Shown here: positions 1 through 10,826 of the stretch, one piece after another
How the letters are laid out: each line of letters opens with the position of its first letter
How positions within the stretch are numbered: position 1 is the stretch's first letter
Assembly: GCF_051014445.1 (NCBI RefSeq)
Contig: NC_135137.1
Span: forward strand, 18,105,501 to 18,169,500
Source: Colletes latitarsis
Lineage: Eukaryota; Arthropoda; Insecta; Hymenoptera; Colletidae
DNA: 64,000 bases
Direction: 5' to 3'
Translations under genes and position numbers: made by a program
Notes under the pieces: generated by a model
Database searches by the model: none
What the model was told of the DNA's origin: nothing
Seen by the model: the letters and a program-made list of their open reading frames with translations, nothing else

Positions 1-801
1 TGACGCCGAGCAGGACACGGCTGATCATACCCTCCAGGTATGCCCAGCTTGGGAGGGGGAGCGCCGTGTCCTGGTCGGCGTCATAGGGCGGGATGTCTCG
101 CTGCCGGGTGTGGTGCGCGCCATGCTCGGCAGCGAGAGGAAGTGGAGGGCCGTGGCCTCCTTCTGCGAGACCGTAATGCTGCAGAAGGAGGCCGCGGGAA
201 GGGAGCGCGAGCTTCAGCGGCGCGCTGAGGCTCGCGCTCGTATGGTGGCGCGAGGGCGTCGCCCGGGCGCCAGGCGTCGCGGGCGGCGGCCTTTGCGCGG
301 CGGATGACCCTGGCTGGGAGGGGGGCCCTGAGGGGAGCCTCCTCCCGCCAGACGGCGAAGGGTCGGACCGGGTGGGTCCGGCCCACGGGGAGGCACCCTC
401 GGTGGCCTGGAGTGGCCATGAGTTCCCGGCCGCCGAGGAGTGGAAACGGGGTCGCAGGCGGTTGCGAGTTGGGGCTCGCAGCTGCCACTAAACGCGGCCC
501 CTGGACGGATGGCGGCGAGATGGAGTGGCCCCGTCCTGCCGCTATGAGACAGGGTGTCTACCAGGGGGACCGTTTGTCCCCCCCGGGGATGGGCGCAAAG
601 CGCGGGCACGGCGAGGATACCGGAAGAATGCTTCGAGCAATTCCCGGTATCCTTTCAAATCGTGCGGATGTGTCACCGTGGGGTTGTTAGTGGGTAGGTC
701 CCGCGCCCGTCATTCTACGGGCGCGGGGAATCCCACACACCCCAAAGAGGTGGGAGGGAGTCTTTCGAAGATTTTCCCCACGACAAAAAAAAAAAAAAAA
801 A
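1..801 (+). mobile_element. N1: 3' fragment of R1-clade non-LTR retrotransposon
   Basis: The window opens inside the last part of ORF2. A stop at 305-307 is followed by a roughly 475-bp GC-rich 3' UTR and a poly(A) run at 785-801, then satellite. The UTR matches the other N copies. It carries a conserved hairpin around 612-655, a perfect 11-bp stem CCCGCGCCCGT / ACGGGCGCGGG near 698-725, and the terminal CCCCACGAC before the A run. The left arm of the third hairpin (the CCTCCCACCTC arm seen in other copies) is missing here. By UTR sequence N1 groups with N7 (subfamily A), not with N4, N5 and N6. The 5' part lies outside the window, so total length is unknown. Confidence 0.9.
2..307 (+). pseudogene. 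ORF2 C-terminal fragment (R1-clade polyprotein)
   Basis: This is the C-terminal tail of the ORF2 endonuclease/reverse transcriptase polyprotein, cut by the window edge. The frame from base 2 contains the H and last C of the C-terminal CX2CX8HX4C zinc knuckle, followed by a basic, arginine-rich end (RRPGARRRGRR). The same tail is found in N4, N5, N6 and N7. In R1-type elements this region is thought to bind nucleic acid during target-primed reverse transcription. No break is visible in this piece, but intactness upstream cannot be judged. Confidence 0.85.
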
Positions 802-3358
802 GTGGCAAGTAAGAAATCAGTATACCAGTATGCAAGCAGTAAGCCTGGAAGCAAGCAGAAATCTAGTAACATAGCAGTAGGTTAGTAACAAGGCAGTAAG
901 TTAGTAACAAAGCAGTATGCTGGAAAGCATGCAGGAAGCTAGTAAGGAAGCATTTGGCTAATAGAGAAGCAGTAAGAAAATATAGAAGCAGTAAGTTAGG
1001 AAGAATGCAGGAATGTAGTAAGAGAGCAGTTAAGTAGTAAGCTTGGAGTAAGCTACTAAGCATGCAGTAAGCTAGTTAGCAAGCAGTAATATTGTAAGCA
1101 ACCAGTATGCTAGTAAGCAAGCAGTAAGCTGGTAAGAATTCAATTACCTAACAAGCAAGCTGTATGCTAGCATGCGAGCAGTGAACTAGAAAGCGAGCAG
1201 GGAGCTTGTAAGGAATCGGTAAGCTAGTAAGCAAGCAGTAAGCGAGTAAGCTAGCAGTAAGCCAGTGAGCAAGCATTAAGCTAGTAAGAAAGCAGTGACC
1301 TAGTAAGCAAGCCTGAAGCTGGTAAGGAAGCACTAAGTAAGATAGCAGGCAGAAGGATAGTAAGCAAGCAGTAGGCGAGTAAGCTCGCGGTAAGCCAATA
1401 ATCAAGAAGTAAGCTAGTAAGAAAGCAGTATGCTAGTAAGCAAGCAGTGAGCTAGAAAGCACGCAGCATGCTAGCAAGCAAACAGTAAGACGGTAAGCGA
1501 GCAGGGAGCTAGTAAGGGAGCAGAATGCTAGTAAGCTAGCAGTAAGATATTCAGCAACCAGTAAGCTAGTAAGCCTGCTGTTAGCTAGAAAGCAAGCATT
1601 AAGCTAGTAAGCTAGCATTGAGCCAATAAGTGAGGAGGAAGCTAGTAAGGACGCTATATGCTAGAAGGCATGCAGTAAGCTAGGAAGGAAGCAGCAAGCT
1701 TGTAAACAAGCAGGAAGCTAGTATGGAAGCATTCGGCTAGTAAGAGAGCAGTTAGTTAGTAAGAAAGCGGTAAGTTAGGAAGAATGCAGGAGAGTATTAC
1801 GAAGGCAGTTAGGTAGTAACTAAGCAGTAAGGTTGAAAGAAAGCAGTTAGATATTGCGTTGGCAGTAAACTAGTGGTCAAGCAATAAGCTGGTAAGCATG
1901 CAGCAGGCTAGTATGCAAGCAACAAGCTAGTAAGCAAGCAGTAAGCTAGTAAGCAAGCAGTAATTCTGAATGCATGAGGTAAAGTGGCAAGCAAGCAGTG
2001 AGTTTGTAAGCGTGCTGAGAGATTGTAAGGAAGCAGTATGCTGCAAAGCATGCAATTAGCTAATAAGTAACCAGTAACCTAGTAAGCAAGCAGTAAGCTG
2101 TCATAAAAACGATTAGCTTGAAAGCTAGCAGCAAACAAGTAGGCAAGCAGTGAGCTAGTAAGCGAGGAGTAAGATAGTAAGCAAGCAGTAAGCAAGGAAG
2201 CAAGCAGTAAGCATGTAAGCTATCTGCAGGCTAGTAAGGAAGCAGTTAGCTTTTCAGCAAGCAGCAATATAGTAAGAAAGCAGTAATCTTGTAAGCAAGC
2301 AGTGGGCTAGTAAGGGAGAAGGGCTCTAGTAAGGAAGCAGTGAGCTAGAAAGCAATCAGCAGGCTAGTAAGAAAGCAGTTAACTATTGAGCATGCAGCAA
2401 GCTAGTAAGCAAGCAGTAACCTTGTATGCAAGCAGTGGGCCAGTAAGCGAGCAGGGAGCAATGAGGAAGCAATATTCTAGTAAGCAAGCTACAAGCTAAT
2501 AAGTAAGCAGTAATCTGGTAAGCAAGCTAATAAGTAAGCGGGCATGAAAGCAATTAGCTTGTGTGGAAGCAGTAAGCTACTATGTAAGCCGCGAGCTAGT
2601 ATGCGAGGAGGAAGCATGTAAGGAAGCAGTATGCTAGTAAGCTTGCAGTAAGCTAATATGTAAGAACGAAGCTAGTTAGCGAACAGAAATCTAGTTGGGA
2701 AGCAGTATGCTGATAAGCAAGCAGTACGCTTGTAAGCAAGCAGTTAGATAGTGTGCATGCAGTGAGCTAGTAAGCAACCAGTAAGCTAGTAAGCAAGCAA
2801 TGAGCAAGTAAACAAGCAGTTTGCTAGTAAGCAAGCAGTACGCTTGTAAGCAAGCTGTAAGCTAGTAAACATTCAATGAACTACTAAGAAAGCAATTAGC
2901 TAGTAAGCAAGCAGTAGCCTGGTGTGCAAGCTATTAGCTAGTAAGCGAGGAGGAAGCTAGTAAGGAAGCAGTATACTCGTAAGCAAGCAGTATGCTAGAA
3001 GCAAACTGTTAGCTTCTAAGCAAGTAGTAAGCAAGTAAGCGAGCAGAAAGCTAGTAAGCATGCAGTAAGGTAGTAGGCAAGCAGTTAGCTAGTAAGCAAG
3101 CAGAATGCTAATAAGGTAGCAGTATGCTAGAAAGCAAACAGCGGTCCAGTCAGCAAGCAGTAAGCGAGTAAGCTAGCAGTAAGCTAGGAAGCAAGGAGCA
3201 GGCTAGTAAGAATGCAGTTATCTTGTAACCAAGCTGTAAGCTAGTAAGCAAGCAGTACGCAGGAATGCAAGATGCAGGCTAGCAAGAAAGCAGTTAGCTA
3301 TTGAGCAAACAGTAAACGAGTATGCAAGCAGTATGCAAGTAAGTAACCAGTATGCTAG

Positions 3359-3392
3359 TGTGGTGTGTGTGTGTGTATGGTATGTGTGAATC
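3359..3392 (+). repeat. Gypsy LTR 5' tip embedded in satellite (copy 1)
   Basis: A (TG)n-rich segment TGTGGTGTG... ending GTGTGAATCAT interrupts the 19-bp repeat. It matches the first 34-38 bases of the Gypsy 3' LTR at 16643, then returns directly to satellite. A second copy with the same satellite flanks lies at 9701-9738, so the fragment was duplicated with the surrounding array. Confidence 0.8.
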
Positions 3393-3440
3393 ATCAAGCT
3401 TGTAACCTAGCAGTGAGCTAGAAAGCAAGCAGTAAGCTAA

Positions 3441-3938
3441 TAAGCAAGCAGTAAGCTAGTAAACACGCAGTGAGCAAGTAAACACGCAGTGAGCAAGTAA
3501 GTGAGCAGGAAGTTAGTAGGCAAGCAGTAAGCTGGTAAGGAAGCAGTTATCTAGTAAGCCAGTAGTAAGCTAGTGAGCAAGCAGCAGGCTACTAAGAATG
3601 CAATTAGCTAGTTGTAAAACAGTATGCCAGTAAGGAGACAGTATGCTAGTAAGCAAGCTGTAAGCTAGTAAGCAAGCAGTAAGCTAGTAAGCAAGCAGTA
3701 AGCTAGTAAACACGCAGTGAGCAAGTAAACACGCAGTGAGCAAGTAAGTGAGCAGGAAGTTAGTAGGCAAGCAGTAAGCTGGTAAGGAAGCAGTTATCTA
3801 GTAAGCCAGTAGTAAGCTAGTGAGCAAGCAGCAGGCTACTAAGAATGCACTTAGCTAGTTGCAAAACAGTATGCCAGTAAGGAGACAGTATGCTAGTAAG
3901 CAAGCTGTAAGCTAGTAAGCAAGCAGTAAGCTAGTAAG
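3441..3938 (+). repeat. Tandem higher-order duplication, about 248 bp period
   Basis: A block of about 248 bp (near 13 x 19) occurs twice in tandem with only a few differences. The rare variant AAACACGCAG starts at 3461 and again at 3709, and the same series of variant units follows each. This is a recent unequal-exchange type duplication within the satellite. Confidence 0.85.
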
Positions 3939-5642
3939 CAAGCAGTGAGCTAGTAAGCGAGCAGGAGGCTAGTAAGCAAGCAGTAAGCTAGTAAGCATGC
4001 AGTAAGCTAGTAAGCGTGCAGGAAGCTAGTAGGGAAGCAGTATGTTAGTAAGCAAGATGTAAGCTAGTAAGTAACCAGTAAGTTCGTAAGCAAGCAGTAA
4101 GCTGGCATGAAAGCAATAGGGTTGTAAGCAAGCAGTAAGGTAGTATGCGAGCAGTGAGCTATGAAGAAAGCAGTATGCTAGTAAGCAAGCATTAAGCTGG
4201 AAACCACGCAAGGAAGCTAGTAAGCCTGCAGTAAGCTAGTAGGCAAGAAATGTGCTAGTAAGTGATCAGGATGCTAGTCGGGAAGCAGTATGCTAGTAAA
4301 CAGCAAGTGTGCTTGTTGGAAACATGTAAGCTGGTTAGCAAGCTGCACGCATGTAAGCAATCAGTGAGCTAGTAAGCGAGGAGGCATTTAGAAAGCAAGC
4401 AGGAAGCTAGTAAGCAAGCAGAGAGCTAGTAAGCAAGCAGTGAGCTAGTAAGCGAGGAGGAAGCTTGTGAGGAAGCAGTAAGTTAGTAACAAAGCAGTAA
4501 GCTAGTTAGCAAGCAGGAAGCTTGTAAGGAAGCATTCGGCTAGTGAGAAAGCAGTAGGTTAGTAAAAAAGCTGTAAGTTGGTAAGCAAGCAGTGAGCTAG
4601 TGAGGAAGCGTTTAGTCAGTAACGAAGCAGCAAGCTAGTAAGCAAGCAGTAAGCAGGTAAGCATTGAGTATGCTAGTAAGCAAGCAGTAAATTAGTAAAC
4701 TAGCAATAAGCTTGTGACCAAGCAGCAAAATAGTGAGCAAGCAGTGAGCTAGAAAGTATGCAGCAGGCTAGTAAGAAAGCTGTAAGCTAGTAAGCATGCA
4801 GTATGCTAGTAAGCAGGCAGTAAGCTGGTACGCAAGCACCGAGCTAGTAAGCATCCAATAAACCAGTAAGCAAGCTGTAAGCTGGTAACAAAGCAGTGAG
4901 CTAGTAAGAAAGCAGTATACTAGTAAGGAAGCAGTAAGCTAGAAGGCAAGCAGCAAACTAGTAAGCAAATAGTAAGCTAGTATGGGAGCAGGGAGCTAGT
5001 AAGGAAGCATAATGATAATAAGCAAACAGTAAGCTAGTAAGCAAGCAGCTGACTAGTAAGAAAGCAGTATGCTTCTGAGCAAGCAGTAAGATAGTAAGCA
5101 AGTAGTAAGCTAGTAAACAACCAGTAAGCTTGTAAGCAAGTTGAAAGCTAGTACGCAGGCAGTAAACTTCTAAAGAAGCTGTAAGCTAGTAGGCAATCAG
5201 TAAGCTAGTAAGGAAGCAGTAATCTAGGAAGAAAGCAGCAAGCTAGTATGCAACCTTCTGGGTCTGTGCCCGGCAATCGTCGGCCGCAGTAAGGGGCGTA
5301 GCGACCCCGAGGTACCTGATGCTTATCACACCGTAAGCCTCCTGTTGGTCGTCACACCGACGCATGCACAATTCCTTCTTTGGTTTTGTGAATGGTACGT
5401 GACGGCAGGAGGAACGGGGGCCTTGGCTTAACCGCCTGGGCCACGAGTATGGCGACTCTATAAAATCGTCCTCGAATCCTAAGCTATGGTGCGCGGCGAT
5501 GGGATGCATGGTTGTGGGAGATGGCCCAATCCCAAGCGACCACCCCCGGGGACACCTGCTGAACCCCCGGATTATTAGGCTTGCCCGGGTATGGCGGCTC
5601 TGCCCGGGTGGACCTTTTCTCCGACCTATGCGTGGGAACTAA

Positions 5643-7501
5643 ATGGATTTTCATAACAAAACGGGGTTGGGGCGGGTTATTGCGGGGACGGAGGTCGAAG
5701 ACGGTGTTGGGGCTGGGGTGACGGCGCTCGCACCTCACTCAGCGCCTGGCCCGGCTTCGTGGAGGGCGCAGGAGGACAACGAGACTGCTTCGGAATGACT
5801 GCGTTTCTCTCCAAGAGGAAGCGGACGGGGCAGGCCGTCTCCGGAGTGGGTAGGGCAATGAACCCGGTGGTAATGGTGAGTTGCCTCAGGGAAGAGCTAA
5901 TCGAGGAGATTTCCGAGAGGATATCCTCGTCTCTGGAGCTGGTGGAGAAGGTGGCCTCATCATGCTCCTTTAAGGGGCAGAAGAGCGGCAGCGCAGAGGC
6001 CCTGAGAGAGGCTGCGTAAAAGGTGGGGGAGGCGGCGCAGGAGCTGAGCAGACGGAACTCCCGTCTGCAGCTCCTGTTGGAGGAGGAGGGACGGGGGCGG
6101 AGGAGGGCAGAGGCGTGCTGGAATGGCGCGGACCTCCCCCCAAACCTCCCGCCTCCTTCGCCGCGCGGCCCGGCGGTGGCACATAAGCGGGGAGCGGCGG
6201 CAGTGGTGCGAGGCTCTACAGACCCTTCCGCCCGCACTCCGTCCGCGCAGAGTTCCCCGTTCTCCTCAGAGGACGAGCTTCTGAGGAGTATTGGGGAAAT
6301 GATTGACCGGAAGCTGGCCGCCTTCCGGGATGAGCTTCTCCCCGTTAGAGCGGTCAGCAGGAAGGCGGTGCCCCCCCCCCGACCAATACCGGAACAATCG
6401 GGGAAGGCGAGTGTGGAGGGAGCGAAGGCTTCGTCCACCGTGGTCACTCCGGGATCTCGGGTCGCGGCCTCCAAGGGGGCCAGACTACCCGCGGTTCCGG
6501 ATCGGACGCCATCCATGACACCGTCCTAAGGGGGGGGGGGTGTCCTGGAGCAAGATGTTTGGGTGGAAGGCGAGGAGAGCGGCGAGGAAGGCCTCGCAGC
6601 TGCAACCTCCGCCTTCGCCGCACGCGGCCAAAGTAAAGGCCGCGAAGACGCGACTTGTGCGCCCCCCCCCCCCAAAAACGGCAACGGTGGTGCTGACCGT
6701 CGCGCAGGGTGGCGACCTGACACTCGCGGCGGCGATGCAGCTTGCCAGGAAGAACATCTCCCTGGAGGAACTTAGCATCGCTTCCGTGAGGGCGAAGAGG
6801 TCGGTGACCGGGGGTCTCCTGCTGGAGATCGCCGGACCGGAGGGCGGGGAAATGGCGGACCGACTCGCATAGAGGCTCCGGGAGCAGCTGGGCGAGCGGG
6901 GTGTCCAGGCCGCCAGGCCCACGAAGCGCACGGAGATGCGCCTTCGTGCAATGGACAAGCCGGTCACAGCGCAGGAGGTGCCCCGTGCTTAGCGAGGGCG
7001 GGGGACTGCCCCGAAGGAGACGTGTGGGTCGGAGAGATCCGCAGGTCTCCTTCCGGCCTGGGGTCGGTGTGGGCCCGGTGCCCCCTCTCCGTTGCCCGCA
7101 AAGTAGCGGAATCCGGGAGGGTTTTGGTGGAGTGGGTTTCGACGCGAGTGGAGATACTCGCGCTGCGCCCACTCCAGTGTCGCCGCTGCCTCGAGTTGGG
7201 GCACGTGAGGCAGTGGTGCACCTCGCCGGTGGGCCGCAGCGGTGAGTGTTACCGCTGCGGAGCGAAAGACCACCGCGCGAGCCTGTGCTCGGCGGCCCCC
7301 CACTACCCGCTATGTGCGGACATGGGGAGGCTGGCAGATCACAGGGTGGGGAGCAAAAAATGCTCTCCCCCCTCCCGGAAGAAGAGGGAGAATCGGCCCT
7401 CCCCGTTTCAGGCTCCGCCGTTGGTGGCATCGTCCACAATGGAGGTGGACGGTGCCACGGGGACGGACAGCCGGGAGGAGGCTGGGGCGGCCGCTAAGTA
7501 A
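5643..7501 (+). pseudogene. N2 ORF1 remnant (Gag-like, zinc-knuckle protein)
   Basis: ORF1 of R1-clade elements encodes a Gag-like RNA-binding protein. Starting at ATG 5643 the frame is lost by about 5798. It resumes in another frame with a KRKR basic motif, is stopped by TAA at 6017-6019, shifts again in a G run at 6531-6540, and meets TAG at 6870-6872. The final section (about 7022-7501) is open and keeps three zinc knuckles: CRRCLELGHVRQWC, CYRCGAKDHRASLC and a third CX2C...C motif. The ORF1 stop overlaps the ORF2 start as TAATG at 7499-7503, as in the other copies. Not functional. Confidence 0.85.
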
Positions 7502-8836
7502 TGCCGCCCCGGCTCCTCCTGCAGGCCAACCTCAACCACTACCGCGCAGCACAGGACATGATGTCCTGGGTCCTCGCGGAGTGGGGGGTTGGCCTGGCGG
7601 TCGCCGCCGAGCCGTACCGCGTCCTTGATCACCCTCATTGGGTGGGGGACGCGGACGGCTTGGTGGCGGCGGTATGGGTAGGAGGCGACGGGTCCCCCGC
7701 CTTTCTCCATCCTGGAACGCGGTCGCCGTGGACTGGGGGGAATCGCCGTGGTTGGGTGCTACATCTCGCTCCGCAGCGGCCACACCGCGTTCGTGCAGTA
7801 CCTGGCCGAGGTCGCGGCATGCGTGCAACGATGAGCGGCCAGACCGGTGCTGGTCTTGAGGGACTTTAACGCCAAGCCGGTGGCGTGGGGATCCCTCAGG
7901 ACCTCCGTTCGCGGTGGGATCCTGGTCGACTGGACGGCCGGGCTCGACCTTCGGTTACTGAACTGGGGGTCGGAGCACACGTGCGTGCGGCGATATGGGG
8001 GGTCCATCGTGGATGTTGGATTCGCGACCACCAACGCCGTGCGCATGGTGTCGGGATGGCAGGTGGTTGGGGGTGGGGGCAGAGACACTCGGCCCACCTG
8101 TATATTCGGATGGAGGTCTCTGCCCCCCGGATGTACATCCCGACACAACTACCCGGTTGGCGCCCCACCGCGCCGCTGGGCGCGTCGGCACCTGGACGAG
8201 GTCGCTATGATGGCAGCTGCTCTCGCTGCAACTTGGCCGAAGGGGGCGGCAGAGATGCCGAGCATACAGGAGGAGGTCGCCCGGCTAGGGGGATTAGTCG
8301 CACATATTTGCAACGCGGCGATGCCCCGGGTCGGGCGGGCTTCTCCTCGCCGGGCGGTGTACTGGTGGTCGGCCGCGATCGCAGAATCGCGCGTCGCGAG
8401 TGTGCGCGCCCGACGCCAGTACACCCGCGCGCGCCGCCGTCTACGAAGAGACGATGGCATGGCGCGAGCGAAGGCAGATGACCTGTATGAGTCATACCGT
8501 ACGGCTCGGGTTGCTCTGCAGGTCGCCATCAAACGGGCCAAAACCCGGGCATGGAAGGAGCTCCTCCAGACCCTCGATGACGATCCTTGGGGGCGCCCGT
8601 ATAAGGTGGTGCTAAATAAGCTCCGCCCGTGGGCGGACCCTGTCACCGAGGGTCTTGATCCCCTGCTGCTGGAGGGCGTGGTCAATACTCTCATTCCAAT
8701 TGGGGTAGGAGGATCTCGTCCTCCGGCGCCGTCAGCTGTCCGAATTGAGTGGTTGGCCGAGCTTGGGGTCACGCAGGGGACCCTGAGGGGACCCTCCTCC
8801 CGCCAGGCGGTGCCGGGTCGGACCGGTTGGGGGTAG
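7501..8836 (+). pseudogene. N2 ORF2 remnant (APE endonuclease plus start of RT region)
   Basis: ATG at 7501 begins the ORF2 polyprotein (APE-type endonuclease, reverse transcriptase, zinc knuckle). The opening residues match N3, N5 and N6, but the frame breaks near 7690 and again near 7845. The endonuclease motif that reads GDFNAK in N6 is RDFNAK here. From 7847 the frame is open through the endonuclease end and the linker to about 8779, where an internal deletion joins it to 3' UTR sequence. The remaining residues to 8836 are UTR translated by chance. All core RT motifs are deleted, so the copy is dead. Confidence 0.85.
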
Positions 8837-9277
8837 GAGTGCCTCCCCCTACCGGTCCGACGCAAGGGGAGGTACCCTCGGCGGTCTGGTGCGGCCATGA
8901 ACGCCCGGCCGCCGAGGGGTGGAAACGGGGTCGCGGGCGGTTGCGAGTTGGGGCTCGCAGCCGCCACTAAACGCGGCCCCGGGACGGATAGCGGCGGGAT
9001 GGAGTGGCCCCGTCCCGCCGCTATGAGGCAGTGTGTCTACTGGGGGGACCGATTGCCCCCCCGGGGGATGGGCGCGAAAGCGCGGGCACGGGGAGGATAC
9101 CGGAAGAATGCTTCGAGCGATTCCCGGTATCCTCCCAAAGCGTGCCGAAGGGTCACCGTGGGGTTTTTAGTGGGTAGGTCCCGCGCCTGTCGTTGTACGG
9201 GCGCGGGGAATCCCACACACCCCTCCCACCTCTCCCCAAGGAGGTGGGAGGGAGTCTTTCGAAGATTTTCCCCACGA

Positions 9278-9308
<31 letters not shown>

Positions 9309-9309
<1 letters not shown>

Positions 9310-10825
9310 CCGCATGCAAGACAGAAACAAGTAAGCAAGTAAGAAAGCAGTATGCTAGTAAGAAAGCTGTAAGCTAGTAAGCAAGCAGCTGACTAGTAAG
9401 AAAGCCGCAAATTAGGAAGAAACCAGGAAATTAGTAAGAATGCAGTTAGGTAGTAAGCAAGCAGTAAGACACTCAGCTAGCAGTAAGCTAGAAAGCAATC
9501 AGTAAGCTTGTAAGAAAGCTACTAGCTGGTAAGAATGCAGTATGCTAGTAAGCAAGCTGTAAGCTAGTAAGCAAGCAGTAAGCTAGTAAGCAAGCAGTTC
9601 GCTGGAATGCAAGAAGCAGGCTAGCAAGAAAGCAGATAGCTATTGAGCAAACAGTAAACTAGTATGCAAGCAGTATGCAAGTAAGTAACCAGTAAGCTAG
9701 TGTGGTGTGTGTGTGTGTGTATGGTATGTGTGAATCATCAAGCTTGTAACCTAGCAGTAAGCTAGAAAGCAAGCAGTAAGCTAATAAGCAAGCAGTAAGC
9801 TAGTAAGCAAGCAGGAAGCTAGTAAGGAAGCAGTATGTTAGAAAGCCAGCATCGGGCTAGTAAGCAAGCAGTAAGCGAGTAAGCTGGCTGTAAGCTAGTA
9901 AGCAAGCTGTAAGCTGGTAGGCAAGTAATGAGCTAGTAAGAAAGCAGGATGCTAGTAAGCAAGCAGAAAGCTAGAAAGCAAGCAGTATCCTAGTAACCAT
10001 GCACTAAGCTAGTAAGCAAGCAGTATGCTAGTATGCAAACAGAAAGCTAGAATGCAAGCAGTATGCTATTAACCATGCACTAAGCTAGTAAGCAAGCAGT
10101 ATGCTAGTAAGCTAGCAGGGACCTCGTATGGGAGCAGAATGCTAGTATGCAAGCAGGCAGCTGGTAAGGAAGCAGTTACCTAGTAAGCATGCAGTAAGCT
10201 AGTAAGCGAACAGGGAGCTGGTAAGTGACCAGAATGCTAGTAAGCAAACAGTTGGCTTGCAAGTATGCAGTCAGGAAGTAAGGAAGCAGTGTGCTAGCAA
10301 GCGAGCAGGATGCTAGTAAGGATGTAGTATGCTAGAAAGCAAGCTGTGGGCTAATAAGCGAGCAGTACGCTGGTAAGGTAGCAGTATGCTAGAAGGCAAG
10401 CAGTAAACTAGAAAGCAAGTAACAGGCTAGTAAGAATGCAATTAGCTAGTAAGCCAGTAGTGAGCTTGTAAGCTAGCAGCAATAGTAAGCTAGTATGCAA
10501 GCAGTAAGTCGGAAGCAAAGCAGTAAGCTAGTAAGGGAACATTAGTCTAGTAAAAAATCAGTAAGTTAGTAAGAAGGCAGTAAGTTAGGAAGAAAGCTGG
10601 AAGGTAGTAAGAAAGCAATTAGCTACTAAGCAAGGAGTAAGCTAATAGGCATGCAGTAAGCTAGTGAGCAAGAAGTGAGCTAGTAAGAGAGCTTGAAGCT
10701 AGTAAGGAAGCAGCAAGCTAGTTAGCGAGCAGGAAAGTAGCAAGGAAGCAACAGGCGAGTAAGCTAGCATTAAGCTAGTAAGCAAGCAGTTAGCTACTAA
10801 GGGAGCAGGAAGCTAGAAAGCAAGC
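9309..10825 (+). repeat. 19-bp minisatellite array, forward polarity
   Basis: The same 19-bp satellite as at 802-5253. It includes a second embedded Gypsy LTR tip at 9701-9738. The stretch 9545-9800 resembles 3228-3470 unit by unit, indicating a long-range duplication. The array ends at about 10825, where Gypsy gag coding sequence begins abruptly without a 5' LTR. Confidence 0.93.
9701..9738 (+). repeat. Gypsy LTR 5' tip embedded in satellite (copy 2)
   Basis: TGTGGTGTGTG... ending GTGTGAATCAT is identical to the copy at 3359-3392 apart from extra TG dinucleotides. It has the same neighbours on both sides: GTAAGTAACCAGT upstream and CAAGCTTGTAACCTAGC downstream. It matches the start of the LTR at 16643. 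Confidence 0.8.
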
Positions 10826-10826
10826 C

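Larger units (their letters stand above)
802..5253 (+). repeat. 19-bp minisatellite array, forward polarity
   Basis: About 4.4 kb of tandem repeats of a 19-bp unit, consensus AGTAAGCTAGTAAGCAAGC, with many substitutions and small indels between units. Variants such as GGAAG, GCGAG and TATGC recur, showing higher-order structure. Every frame of the G-rich strand is dense in TAA/TAG stops. The reverse strand has occasional open leucine-rich stretches with a 19-residue period, an artefact of the 57-bp (3 x 19) codon cycle. I see no gene, RNA or telomeric TTAGG run in it. Confidence 0.95.
5254..9308 (+). mobile_element. N2: degenerate R1-clade element with internal deletion
   Basis: A nearly end-to-end copy, decayed by many frameshifts and stops. 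The 5' UTR (about 5254-5642) keeps the conserved landmarks, including a CTATAAAAT motif near 5458 and the CCCGGG stem near 5588-5618. ORF1 and ORF2 remnants follow. ORF2 then jumps at about 8779, just after the start of the RT region, straight into the 3' UTR, removing roughly 1.9 kb. The 3' UTR is of the N4/N5/N6 type and ends in a 30-base poly(A) at 9279-9308. The 3' flank GCCGCATGCAAG and the 5' flank GTATGCAA are similar, giving a weak target duplication. Confidence 0.9.

Noticed and set aside
863..4211. Leucine-rich open frames of 60-90 codons on the minus strand of the satellite (also at 31127, 45996, 62798 and on the plus strand in the reversed block)
   Set aside because: They follow a 19-residue period produced by three 19-bp units and exist only where unit variants remove the stop. 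No start context or homology supports a protein.
802..5253. CRISPR-like array
   Set aside because: Units are contiguous with no unique spacers, and the context is eukaryotic with no cas genes.
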